Positions 1-8,414 of a DNA stretch of 64,000 nt are shown one piece after another. This stretch comes from Gillisia sp. Hel_I_86. Its GTDB lineage: Bacteria > Bacteroidota > Bacteroidia > Flavobacteriales > Flavobacteriaceae. Made by a program: the position numbers and the translations under genes. Position 1 is the stretch's first letter; each line of letters begins with the position of its first letter. The stretch is taken from positions 558,001 through 622,000 of the forward strand of contig NZ_VISE01000001.1 in the NCBI RefSeq assembly GCF_007827275.1, given 5' to 3'. The notes under the pieces were generated by a model that made no database searches, had not been told where the DNA came from, and worked only from the letters and a program-made list of their open reading frames with translations.

Positions 1-298
1 CTTTAAAAAACATCCCGATCAAAAGGAAAACAATTACCGTATATTTTCCTGTTTCATAAAATATCATTCCATCCGTTTGCCGGAAGAATACCTCTGCTCC
101 GGAAATATAGGCAGCTGCCAATAATGCTTCATTGTTCCGGTTTTCATTTTGAATGATTTTGAATAGAAAGTAAATTAAAACAGAAAGCAGGATAAAAGAG
201 GATAGCGGTCGATAAAGGTATATTGCCAAAGCAATCCCTATATGAAGCAGCAATAACTGAACATACTGTACGTTAGGGTTTATTTGAGTACGGGCCAT
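1..298 (-). CDS. O-antigen polymerase/ligase-like membrane protein, N-terminal part
   Basis: The reading frame starts with ATG at 298 and runs off the left edge, giving about 99 residues. It begins MARTQINPNVQYV and shows at least two hydrophobic segments (about residues 14-46 and 86-97) separated by a polar loop. This pattern and its place at the end of a polysaccharide operon fit the N-terminus of a Wzy/WaaL-type polymerase or ligase, which joins repeat units or glycan chains at the periplasmic side of the inner membrane. The start lies two bases beyond the stop of the upstream glycosyltransferase, so the two are cotranscribed. The family is inferred from topology and context; the diagnostic periplasmic loop is outside the window. 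Confidence 0.6.
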   Translation of the reverse strand, partial: MARTQINPNVQYVQLLLLHIGIALAIYLYRPLSSFILLSVLIYFLFKIIQNENRNNEALLAAAYISGAEVFFRQTDGMIFYETGKYTVIVFLLIGMFFK

Positions 299-300
299 GG

Positions 301-1380
301 TTAACCTTTATGCAAATTTAATTTATTATATAATTTAAGAAATTCAGGAATATTTTTTTTTTCAGAATAACTTATTTCGATAAGATTCTGGAATAAGTTT
401 CCATCTATGCTACCAAGATCAGGATTTTTTAAATAAAATAGTATCCCTTTAGCTAAAGCCTCATCATCCCGGACAGGAACTACCTTGCCATATCCTTTGA
501 CAAGATCACCACATAGCCCAACATCAGTACAGACAATCGGAATTCCGGCATTACCATATTCCAGCAAGGCCATTGGTAAACCTTCCGAATCTGAGGAAAG
601 AACGCCAATTTTGGCATTTTTCAATAAGGCAAAGTTATTCATAATCTCTCCCTTAAAAATAATGTTATTGCCTATGTTATGAGTATTTATAAAAATTTCT
701 AATTCTTTTTTATAATCATCATTATTATCCTTACCAATTAAATATAATTTAATGCCTGGATATTCTTTTACGACACGAAGAAAAGATTTGAGCAAATTTA
801 GATGGTTTTTAGGAACTTTAAGATTGGCCAGGCAAACAATATAATCATCTTTAATAATCAGGCTTTCCTGAGGTCTCAAAAGGGGCTGATTAGGAACAAA
901 ATTCGGGATATGGATTTTGTTCTTCCCCTTAAGATATTTTTCTGCCCACAATAAAAGATCAGGATTCACAGTAATAATTCCATTAAATAAATAAGAAAAT
1001 GTATATAGAATTGGGAAATTAAATACTTTTTTTAAACTACGGCCCCCGTAATGTTCATGCCACACAATTTTTATATTTGTTCCGGTAATTTTCAATAATC
1101 CTGCTAAAAAATAGGATGTCCCATGGGCGTGAACTATATCTATATTGTTATTTTTAATATACCGTTTCAGTTTTTTTAAAGCTCTAATATCCAGACTGTT
1201 TTTCTTTTCCAGCAAAAGATATTTTACAGAAGGTCCTAAAGCTTGTATTAAATCCCCTTCCATACGCGTACAACAAACAAAAGAACCTGACACATGCGGG
1301 ACGAGGGCATTGGCAAGATTAACAGCCATTCGTTCTGCTCCGCCGGGGCGTAAACTATCTATTAGTTGAAGTACACGCAT
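301..1380 (-). CDS. Glycosyltransferase family 4 (GT-B)
   Basis: A 359-residue GT-B enzyme predicted to transfer a sugar from a nucleotide donor to the lipid-linked glycan at the cytoplasmic face. The N-terminal donor-fold signature LRPGGAERMAVNLA (about 11-24) and the C-terminal motif SSDSEGLPMALLEYGNAGIPIV (about 263-284), containing the E-x7-E arrangement, are the hallmarks of the family. Its length is normal. The stop codon is two bases before the start of the partial polymerase gene. Donor and acceptor sugars cannot be read from the sequence. Confidence 0.9.
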   Translation of the reverse strand: MRVLQLIDSLRPGGAERMAVNLANALVPHVSGSFVCCTRMEGDLIQALGPSVKYLLLEKKNSLDIRALKKLKRYIKNNNIDIVHAHGTSYFLAGLLKITGTNIKIVWHEHYGGRSLKKVFNFPILYTFSYLFNGIITVNPDLLLWAEKYLKGKNKIHIPNFVPNQPLLRPQESLIIKDDYIVCLANLKVPKNHLNLLKSFLRVVKEYPGIKLYLIGKDNNDDYKKELEIFINTHNIGNNIIFKGEIMNNFALLKNAKIGVLSSDSEGLPMALLEYGNAGIPIVCTDVGLCGDLVKGYGKVVPVRDDEALAKGILFYLKNPDLGSIDGNLFQNLIEISYSEKKNIPEFLKLYNKLNLHKG

Positions 1381-1465
1381 AACTTCTTTCTTGGTTTGGT
1401 GTTTTTTTTCCGTTTGACGTTTAGTGTTTAAATGTTCAGCGTTTAGCGTCGCTCCTATTTAAAAA

Positions 1466-1843
1466 TCAACAGTGATCTTTTAGACAATATCTTGAACATT
1501 TAAACACTGAACCCTGAACATGAAACGCTTTTATTTTATCACATTTTTGATCCAGATCTTTGAATTGTTCTGGAGTAATTAGTTCCTTATCTAAAGTACG
1601 AGAAAGTTGCGACCTTAATACGGCGCAGGAACTACGTGCAAACCCCAGAAAATTACGAAATTCCAAATTCTTTCCTCTCCCAAGACCGTCAGCAATATTA
1701 TCCATTATTGAACCGGAACTCCTATCCATTTGGTTCTGGAGTGCATATCGCTTTCTTAATGCTGGGTTGTTGAAAAGCTTCTCAAGATCCTGACAAATTT
1801 CTCTTACCAATTGTCAAACCTACAAATTTTCAAACTTTTCCAT
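1466..1843 (-). pseudogene. Four-helix-bundle (23S rRNA IVS-type) protein, broken by two nonsense codons
   Basis: The body resembles the four-helix-bundle family, with the core NIADGLGRGKNLEFRNFL and a serine/arginine helix. An open frame begins only at a TTG at 1810. Reading the same frame upstream to an ATG at 1843 gives MEKFENL-stop-V-stop-QLVREICQ. In this family the segment is normally ENLEVWQ, so a GAG has become TAG (1820-1822) and a TGG has become TGA (1814-1816). The intact relative at 42,800-43,150 has DLEVWKK at this point. The C-terminus runs into low-complexity intergenic-like DNA. The family occurs inside rRNA genes or next to surface loci; its function is unclear. Confidence 0.75.
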
Positions 1844-1907
1844 CTTTCCCATTTACGTATTGATAAAATTAAACACTCTTTTACCCCTGATCACTGAACG
1901 TTAAACT

Positions 1908-3155
1908 CTAAACGTTCAGAACTTTTTTTATTTCCTCTTCAAACCTTTCCAACGTATACTCCTGACTCCATTCCTGCGCCTCCAATGACATCCTCTTCAT
2001 TTCCTCTGGAATCTGAATAAGTTCAATTATCTTCTCCACTATACCGTCTAATACCTCTTGGCTCGCCTCTCCCGCTCCTATCGGTTTGGACAGGTTCCTC
2101 TCCCAACTTTCAACTCCTACACTATCCACAGCCCTCTTACCTCTACCCTCTCTTATACTACCAGATATTAAAACCCCCCGACTCCCTTCCCCAAGCATCC
2201 ATGGAATACAACTCACCGTCGTTGCAATTGGGATACACCCAAAAAACATTGCTTCTGCAACCGCTTTTGGCCAGCCTTCACTTTTTGAGGGAAGGATTAA
2301 AAAATGAGAATCTTTGTAAGCCTGCTTTAAAACTTCTAAGGATTCATTACCATGCAGATGAATGTAAGTTTTATTATTTGACTGGTCTTGTAATGAAGCC
2401 ATCAGTTCTCCATCTCCATAAAAATGTAATTCAGCTTGTATATTTCTTTTATTCAAAGTTTCTACAACTTTTATTGCTATGTCAGGGCGTTTTCCAATAA
2501 CAAGGTTCCCGACAAATAAAAATTTATAAGGGGTAGTAAATTCTTTATTTTTAATTTCTCTTTCCTTTTCAGAAAATGAGGCCGTAAAAAACGGAAGGAT
2601 ATTTTTCGTCTGCTTGGCCCATTTGCCATAAACAAGCACCGTCATATTCCGGGTAAGGTAAGTATTTGAAAGGATCCATTTCTGGAGCTTATAGCTTCTG
2701 GGTTGTTTCGAGTTTGAATCCCAGTTCCCGGCATATTTTGCTGTTTTGGGGGTTTGTGGGAAAAATATTTGGGCAAAACAGGCTATTAACCCAACGTTCC
2801 CAGGACATCGAAGATGTATATGATCTGCTCTTCGCATCGCACCCAGCATCCTGAAAAAGATCAGGGGAATAATAAAAATGGCTTCAACAGTTGCATTGAA
2901 GTTCATCAGGTGAAAACTTGGGATTTTAGTAAAAATAAGATGAGAATGGATATAGGACGCTCCGAAACCACTTCGTCTTCGGGGGTTGGGGGGCTTTCCA
3001 TCCCTCGCCCTGATTGCTAACCAGGAGGGAGCCACAACTTCCACTTCCTCCACTTGCCGCACCCAAATATTCATCTCGCGCACATAAGGAATATAGGCAT
3101 AATACCTTTCTTCCAATTCCTGATGAATTACGTGAGTGAATACGGCAAGTCTCAT
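1908..3155 (-). CDS. Glycosyltransferase family 4 with two in-frame insertions
   Basis: A 415-residue GT-B enzyme. The C-terminal domain carries LFVGNLVIGKRPDIAI (about 213-228) and the nucleotide-sugar motif SKSEGWPKAVAEAMFFG (about 290-306). Two segments do not fit the fold: about residues 43-67 (rich in R, G and P) and about 332-370 (rich in R, G, S and E, in place of the short loop that normally follows GVLI). Their DNA is GC-richer than its surroundings and looks repeat-derived. The start ATG overlaps the upstream methyltransferase stop by one base. The enzyme may still be functional, as both insertions fall in loops and keep the frame. Confidence 0.88.
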   Translation of the reverse strand: MRLAVFTHVIHQELEERYYAYIPYVREMNIWVRQVEEVEVVAPSWLAIRARDGKPPNPRRRSGFGASYIHSHLIFTKIPSFHLMNFNATVEAIFIIPLIFFRMLGAMRRADHIHLRCPGNVGLIACFAQIFFPQTPKTAKYAGNWDSNSKQPRSYKLQKWILSNTYLTRNMTVLVYGKWAKQTKNILPFFTASFSEKEREIKNKEFTTPYKFLFVGNLVIGKRPDIAIKVVETLNKRNIQAELHFYGDGELMASLQDQSNNKTYIHLHGNESLEVLKQAYKDSHFLILPSKSEGWPKAVAEAMFFGCIPIATTVSCIPWMLGEGSRGVLISGSIREGRGKRAVDSVGVESWERNLSKPIGAGEASQEVLDGIVEKIIELIQIPEEMKRMSLEAQEWSQEYTLERFEEEIKKVLNV

Positions 3156-3979
3156 TACTTCAAAGGTTTACGAACTACACCAAAAATAGTTGGACCCTCA
3201 AATTTTAAGGATATAACCACTGGAATCATTTTAAAAAAACTTTTATTTCTACTTAAATAGGGAATTCTTTTCTTTCTCAACTTTATTACCTCAAATCCTG
3301 CATTCTCTATAATTTTATGCAGAGATTCAATGGTGAAGAAATTTAAATGAACTGGCGGACCAACCTGGTGTAAAACTTCTGAATTAGAATTATAGTTGTC
3401 TTTTTTCTTGTAATTTGGAACTGAGAACAATAAAACTCCCCCACTTGATAAACGTTCATAAATAAGTTTAAGGCACAATTTTAAATCCTGAATATGTTCT
3501 AATACTTCCCACATAAGGATTAGATCATATTTTTTTTTAAAGTTTTTTATGGATGAAAAATCACCTTCTAAAACATTAATCCCTAAATCCCTCGCTTTAC
3601 TTGCGGTAGTTTTATCCAATTCCAAACCAGTATAATTATGGTTCTTAAATTTTTTTTGAATATACATTCCTAAAGTGCCTATACCTGCACCAATCTCAAG
3701 AATTTGCGAAGTTGGCTTCAACCATTTAGCTAATAGTAATTTTCTATTATAAGAAATAGTGGGTTTTCCATTTTTTAATAAATTATACTCAAAAATGCTC
3801 CGCCTTTTATAAATAGGATCATCAGCGTTATATAGTTCATTATAAATTGCTTCGAGCTGTGCCTGGCTGAAATGCTGAGAAGAAAAAATCAATTTGCAAT
3901 TCAAACATCTCAGCAAACTGTGTGAATAATTAATTATTTCTGTCTTGTTTCCACAAAGTTTACACCTTATTCTTTCCAT
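3155..3979 (-). CDS. SAM-dependent methyltransferase with N-terminal zinc-ribbon-like segment
   Basis: A 274-residue class I methyltransferase. Residues 6-29 hold a CxxC...CxxC pair (CKLCG and CLNC) like the small metal-binding module seen on sugar C- or O-methyltransferases. The SAM-binding motif ILEIGAGIGTLG is at about 93-104, followed by the acidic strand GLELD and the post-II motif LILMWEVLEH. It probably methylates a nucleotide-sugar or glycan. It overlaps the next upstream methyltransferase by 13 bases and the downstream GT4 gene by one, indicating translational coupling. Confidence 0.85.
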   Translation of the reverse strand: MERIRCKLCGNKTEIINYSHSLLRCLNCKLIFSSQHFSQAQLEAIYNELYNADDPIYKRRSIFEYNLLKNGKPTISYNRKLLLAKWLKPTSQILEIGAGIGTLGMYIQKKFKNHNYTGLELDKTTASKARDLGINVLEGDFSSIKNFKKKYDLILMWEVLEHIQDLKLCLKLIYERLSSGGVLLFSVPNYKKKDNYNSNSEVLHQVGPPVHLNFFTIESLHKIIENAGFEVIKLRKKRIPYLSRNKSFFKMIPVVISLKFEGPTIFGVVRKPLK

Positions 3980-4791
3980 AAAAGATTAGATTTTTTTCTT
4001 TTCATAAATAGGCTTAACTGCATACACCTAAACATATGCTTATCAGATATCGCAGATTTTTCCCAATCTTCCCGGTGCCAGTCTTTGGCTTTTTTAAGGT
4101 TTTTTTCATCAGAAAGAGGTAGGAGCCCAGTTAATGCGCTCCATTTTGCATTCCCTAAAACCGCTCGGCGTTCTTTAATTTCGAAAGCATTTTCAAACTT
4201 ATAATAGGTCTTTCTGGAAAAAGGCCATTCCCAGGCCTTGTCACTTTGAAAAGGACGGTAAAGGCTTCTAATTAATTTAATTGACAAGCTTGTTTGCAGG
4301 GGGTCGTGACTTATGATTTCTCCGTCAAGCTGAAGTTTTTCCTTTAGTTTAACAATAAGTTCATCCACATCTTTAAAATGATGCAGTACTCCATAAGCAT
4401 AGATAAGGTGGAAATCCTTTTCTTCAAAATCTTTTGAAAAGAAGTCCATTACCTCTGCCCGGGCACCTGAAATATTTTCGAGTCGCCGGCTCAGATTGTC
4501 TATACCTTTTGAGCTTAGATCAATCCCAATATATTCATTTGAATGCTGTGCCAAGTATATACTCAGTGAATTTCCTTCATAACACCCTAAATCAAGAACT
4601 TTTTTTCCCGAAAGGTCCCCAAACCATGTTTTATGTAAGTTATAAATATCTTTTTCAACCCCTATATCCTTTTTAAGGTTATTTAATAAACCATTGCGAA
4701 AATAAGACCATAGACGGGTGGCAGGATTTTTTTTCTTAGAATCGTAAAATTCCTTTTGTTTTAGATTGATGGATTCTCTGTCAAATTTCAT
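3967..4791 (-). CDS. Class I SAM-dependent methyltransferase
   Basis: A 274-residue methyltransferase with motif I KVLDLGCYEGNSLSIYLA (about 64-81), the SAM-ribose acidic strand YIGIDLS (about 87-93) and the post-II strand LIYAYGVLHH (about 124-133). It is likely to modify a sugar of the surface glycan. It has no metal-binding N-terminal module, unlike its downstream neighbour, so the two adjacent enzymes are not a simple duplication. It overlaps both neighbours (13 bases downstream, 4 upstream). The substrate is unknown. Confidence 0.85.
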   Translation of the reverse strand: MKFDRESINLKQKEFYDSKKKNPATRLWSYFRNGLLNNLKKDIGVEKDIYNLHKTWFGDLSGKKVLDLGCYEGNSLSIYLAQHSNEYIGIDLSSKGIDNLSRRLENISGARAEVMDFFSKDFEEKDFHLIYAYGVLHHFKDVDELIVKLKEKLQLDGEIISHDPLQTSLSIKLIRSLYRPFQSDKAWEWPFSRKTYYKFENAFEIKERRAVLGNAKWSALTGLLPLSDEKNLKKAKDWHREDWEKSAISDKHMFRCMQLSLFMKRKKSNLLWKE

Positions 4792-5801
4792 TCTGAATTT
4801 TTTCCATTTAATAAATCCATAAAATCATAAAAATTGTATTTAAGGGAAGCTTTCCAGTTTGGTGTCCTAGGTTTTGAATGATCTTTCATATCCCCATCAA
4901 AAACACTAAAGTAATCTTTATCTAATTTAGTAATAGAAAAATGGTGCATTCCTTTGTTAAACAATTTTATTTTATCAGATTTTGTCAAATATGATTTTAT
5001 TATTCTTTTAAATTTTATATTCCTTCCCGTAATATTTAATTCGTATAATGATACACCGCTCCCATAGCCATTATTGTTTTTTTGAAATGGAATATACCAC
5101 CGCCCTTCAATGTTAAAAAAATTTCCGGCCGCACGTGTTTCATCGCCTTTCCGTAGCGTAAATCGTTTGTCTTTTTTCCACTTTCCATTTAAAGATGCAG
5201 ATGTATAAACATATTGGGTAAGATTTTCAGAACGGCCGCTAATAAGGTATAAAGAATCGGAAATTAAAATTGCAGGATCTTGAAGGGCCACATTTTTGAT
5301 TAAAGTATCGTAAAGCTTCCAATTATTGGGGAAATTTTCAGCTTTGTATAATAAAACATGACCTGCCTGTTTCGTTTCCGGCAACATATAAAATGCTCCA
5401 TTGTACTTAAAAACCTGCGGAAAAGAAAGGTGAAAATCTTCATCAAGCACTTCGCCTAAATATTCAAATTCTTGACCATTCTGGGATTTCAATAATCCTA
5501 TATTAGCATTTCCCTCAGCCTGATGTTCAAAAAATATATAATATTCCTGGTTTTCCATAATCACAAAAGGATCGGCTAAAAATCTTGTATTTTGTGGCGT
5601 CCGGCTATTTAACCAGTCTGGGCTTAAAATTTGTATTGTTGAAGGTTCGAACTCTTCTAAAGGATTTTTAATATTTTTAAAACCTATAGACCAGCCACTT
5701 CCAGGAATTGGATAAAAACTATACCTTAAATTACTTATAAAAAGGGTAGTTACACCCAATGTGGCAAATACAGCAAGAATTATGAAGGATTTTTTAATCA
5801 T
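4788..5801 (-). CDS. Membrane-anchored beta-propeller protein (GH32/43-like fold)
   Basis: A 337-residue protein with one N-terminal hydrophobic segment (about 4-25) acting as a membrane anchor or uncleaved signal, so the domain should lie in the periplasm. The rest has repeated blades such as FLADPFVIMENQEYYIFFEH (about 74-93), LSFPQVFKYNGAFYMLPET and LQDPAILISDSLYLISG, the ADPF/xDPA pattern of five-bladed propellers. The closest type I know is the domain labelled glucosamine inositolphosphorylceramide transferase N-terminal, which occurs in bacterial glycan clusters, usually without an anchor. It may act on or bind the glycan. Catalytic function is not established. Confidence 0.65.
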   Translation of the reverse strand: MIKKSFIILAVFATLGVTTLFISNLRYSFYPIPGSGWSIGFKNIKNPLEEFEPSTIQILSPDWLNSRTPQNTRFLADPFVIMENQEYYIFFEHQAEGNANIGLLKSQNGQEFEYLGEVLDEDFHLSFPQVFKYNGAFYMLPETKQAGHVLLYKAENFPNNWKLYDTLIKNVALQDPAILISDSLYLISGRSENLTQYVYTSASLNGKWKKDKRFTLRKGDETRAAGNFFNIEGRWYIPFQKNNNGYGSGVSLYELNITGRNIKFKRIIKSYLTKSDKIKLFNKGMHHFSITKLDKDYFSVFDGDMKDHSKPRTPNWKASLKYNFYDFMDLLNGKNSE

Positions 5802-6795
5802 TTGTTCCTGGTTCTTTAAAAAAAAGACTCCACCACCCGGCTATTCTGCCCAGGCTTTCGGTTAAAGCTTCTTTTTTTTGGCTGGTAGTTACCACATTTC
5901 CCAAACGAACCAAAGTTAACAAAAGTGCGATCGAATGCCACTGAAATCTGGCAAGGATTGTAGGTTTGGGATACTTAACCCTCCAGACATAAAAACCGTT
6001 CCTTATAACCATTTGACCATATTTAAAATGATTTGGCCGGCCACCTGCTTCATGAAGATGGTACACCTGTGCAGCAGTATTTAAATAAAGTAATCCTATT
6101 TTGGATGCACGAAGACAAAAGTCCATATCTTCATATAAACCATATCCTTGAAAATATTCAGAGAAATTGATTTGACTAAATAACTCCTTCCTGTAAGCCG
6201 AAACTCCACCCATAAAAAATTCAACCTGATGGATCTCCCCCAAGGGTGGATAATATCCAATTGAAAATCCATTAGAAAAAACTGGCATTATACCGGGAGG
6301 TCTATCACTTAACAATCCCAATCTCTTTCTCAGCACATTTCTACTTCCCAATTTCCGTTCCCATTCTTTATAATAATAGGCCTTAAACATTTTAGGAGAT
6401 CCCGGAATGCTTTTTTTCCAGACTCTGGCATTTATAATTGCCCCACCCACTCCCACCGCACCAGGATGAATCGAAAATGTTGAAACTAAATGCTTAAAGT
6501 AATCTGGTTTTAAAACGATATCGTCATCCAGAAAACACAAAATTTCGGAATCCTGATGAGATTTTTTAACCCCTAAATTCCTTTGTTTTGTAAGCCCCCG
6601 GTGATATTTATCTACTTTGTAATATCGAAGGCTGGCGTATACATGATCATTCAGCATCTGTTCCGTTTGAGAATCGGGAGACCCATCTACGATGAGGATT
6701 TCATCTGGATACAATGTTTGTTTTTTTATAGATTCCAGTAATCTGTATAAAGAATGGGCGCGACAATAGGTGCAAATAATAAGGCTGAATCTCAT
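5794..6795 (-). CDS. Glycosyltransferase family 2 (GT-A)
   Basis: A 333-residue GT-A enzyme beginning MRFSLIICTYCRAHSLYRLLES, with the nucleotide-sugar loop DEILIVDGSPD (about 31-41) and the metal-binding DDD motif in EILCFLDDDIVLKPDYF (about 84-100). The GGVSAYRKELF and GYGLYEDMDFCLRA segments match the acceptor-side ED motif of the family. It overlaps the downstream propeller gene by 8 bases. Predicted role: adding one sugar to the lipid-linked repeat unit in the cytoplasm. Confidence 0.9.
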   Translation of the reverse strand: MRFSLIICTYCRAHSLYRLLESIKKQTLYPDEILIVDGSPDSQTEQMLNDHVYASLRYYKVDKYHRGLTKQRNLGVKKSHQDSEILCFLDDDIVLKPDYFKHLVSTFSIHPGAVGVGGAIINARVWKKSIPGSPKMFKAYYYKEWERKLGSRNVLRKRLGLLSDRPPGIMPVFSNGFSIGYYPPLGEIHQVEFFMGGVSAYRKELFSQINFSEYFQGYGLYEDMDFCLRASKIGLLYLNTAAQVYHLHEAGGRPNHFKYGQMVIRNGFYVWRVKYPKPTILARFQWHSIALLLTLVRLGNVVTTSQKKEALTESLGRIAGWWSLFFKEPGTND

Positions 6796-6805
6796 AATAA
6801 AAATT

Positions 6806-8371
6806 TTAGCATATTGCCTGTGACCTTCTGGATTCTATCAAAAGTTTATCGGCCAATTTTCGGCTGTACATCCATTTTCTTTCCATTAACCTTATATATT
6901 TGATAGGATTTTTTATAGATTGTTTTGAATAAAATTTTATAAACAAAGATACCTTATAACCTTTTATCATCCAGGGCGTGTAATGCGTAAGTACTAAAAG
7001 CATCATTGTTGGAGATGGCTTTGGGATCATCTCTGTTAATTCCCAGGGAGCATTATTAGTTTCCCGAAACCCACCTCTTTCTGCTTTTAAATGAGTAATT
7101 TTAATCTCCGGATGATAAATAATATCCGCTCCTATTGATCTCAATTGTAATCCAAAATCTGTATCCTCTCCAAATCCATGCTCATATATTTTTCTAAACC
7201 TGCATTTTAGGGCATACTCAGCCGCTACAATTGAAGTGCCGGATCCAAAGGTTCCCCATTGCTTAATTTTATTAAATGTTGTGACTTCCGCTGGTTGCAG
7301 GCAGTTTAAATTTAGTGCAGAAATATCCAACCTATTGATCTCTAAAAGCGCATTTTTAAGAACATCTGGGGGCATTCTTAAATCATCATCGGCAAAAAAT
7401 ATCCATTTTGATCTCACCTCTTTAAGTGCCATATTTCGTGCCATGCAAGCTCCCGTTTTATTTACAAAACGATGTATTATCTCAAAGGGCCATTGCATTT
7501 CAAGAAGTTCCAAAATTTGAGAATTTGAACCAACTTCAGGATCCTGCTCTATTACTATAACTCGTGTTGGGCAAAGGCTCTGATCTTTAAGGTCGATTAG
7601 AACCTGCTTTAAATATTCAGTCCGTTTTAAAGTAGGAATCACTACATCAATAGTTTCATTCAATTCACTATGCCTTTGAATGTTTTTTGTTTTAATATCA
7701 CTTAAAATAATTTCCCTGTTAAAGTTTTTTTTATTAAGAAATGCATTTATAAAAGCCAAAACAGGAAACTTGAATTCATATCTTATATAACAAAAAAGCA
7801 AAATAAATAGCCATTCTGTTTTGTAAAACTGGTAGACAAATTTAAAAAGTTTGGTTGTTGGGGCACTGTTGTTCCCATTTCTTGTTGCTTTTAAATCTTT
7901 TATCAAAAAAGGGTTTGAATAGCAAAAAAGAGAATTTTGTTGTCCCACTTTGGCAATTCCATTTATTATATAACCGAAATCATCATTATTCCTTGTTAAA
8001 TCAAGAAAAGACCGGGCCACATTACTCCTAATACCACCTACATTTGCACTCATTCTCCAGGTAGGATAGGGAACATTGTAGTTTGGATTAATAAAAGGCA
8101 ACTGATCTATATACCCAATAGTTTCAGGAAAATATTGCTCATTAACCGAAAAAGAGGCCATAATTAAATCATGATGGAAAACATTTTCAATTTCATTGAT
8201 ATTTAAATTTTTAAAAAACCGTTTATCAATCCATATAATTAACTCTTCGGGATAGGCTGTTACTACTCTTCGGAATTCCTTAGCCAAATCCAAAAACACA
8301 ATAGAAACAGCCTTATTGTCCCTAATAATTTCTACTACTATTTTCGAATTTTCATGGACAATAATCAGCAT
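6806..8371 (-). CDS. Two-domain protein: unknown N-terminal domain plus GT2 glycosyltransferase
   Basis: A 521-residue protein. Residues about 240-430 form a GT-A domain, starting IDVVIPTLKRTEYLKQVL, with the DDD metal motif at about 328-330 (WIFFADDDLRMP) and an ED pair in YEHGFGEDTDFGLQL. Residues 1-230 form a separate domain that I do not recognise; it contains LDLAKEFRR, LIIWIDKRF and a tryptophan-containing PYPTWRMSANVGG stretch. The N-terminal part could be a second transferase or an acceptor-binding domain. It lies 10 bases from the downstream GT2 gene. Confidence 0.85.
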   Translation of the reverse strand: MLIIVHENSKIVVEIIRDNKAVSIVFLDLAKEFRRVVTAYPEELIIWIDKRFFKNLNINEIENVFHHDLIMASFSVNEQYFPETIGYIDQLPFINPNYNVPYPTWRMSANVGGIRSNVARSFLDLTRNNDDFGYIINGIAKVGQQNSLFCYSNPFLIKDLKATRNGNNSAPTTKLFKFVYQFYKTEWLFILLFCYIRYEFKFPVLAFINAFLNKKNFNREIILSDIKTKNIQRHSELNETIDVVIPTLKRTEYLKQVLIDLKDQSLCPTRVIVIEQDPEVGSNSQILELLEMQWPFEIIHRFVNKTGACMARNMALKEVRSKWIFFADDDLRMPPDVLKNALLEINRLDISALNLNCLQPAEVTTFNKIKQWGTFGSGTSIVAAEYALKCRFRKIYEHGFGEDTDFGLQLRSIGADIIYHPEIKITHLKAERGGFRETNNAPWELTEMIPKPSPTMMLLVLTHYTPWMIKGYKVSLFIKFYSKQSIKNPIKYIRLMERKWMYSRKLADKLLIESRRSQAIC

Positions 8372-8414
8372 ATTAAAATATTAGGAGCTTTATAAGAATT
8401 AAATTTACGTTTCG

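Noticed and set aside
1814-1822. Recoding of TAG and TGA in the four-helix-bundle gene
   Set aside because: No selenocysteine element, no second case in the window, and many normal TAG and TGA stops elsewhere; nonsense mutation is simpler.
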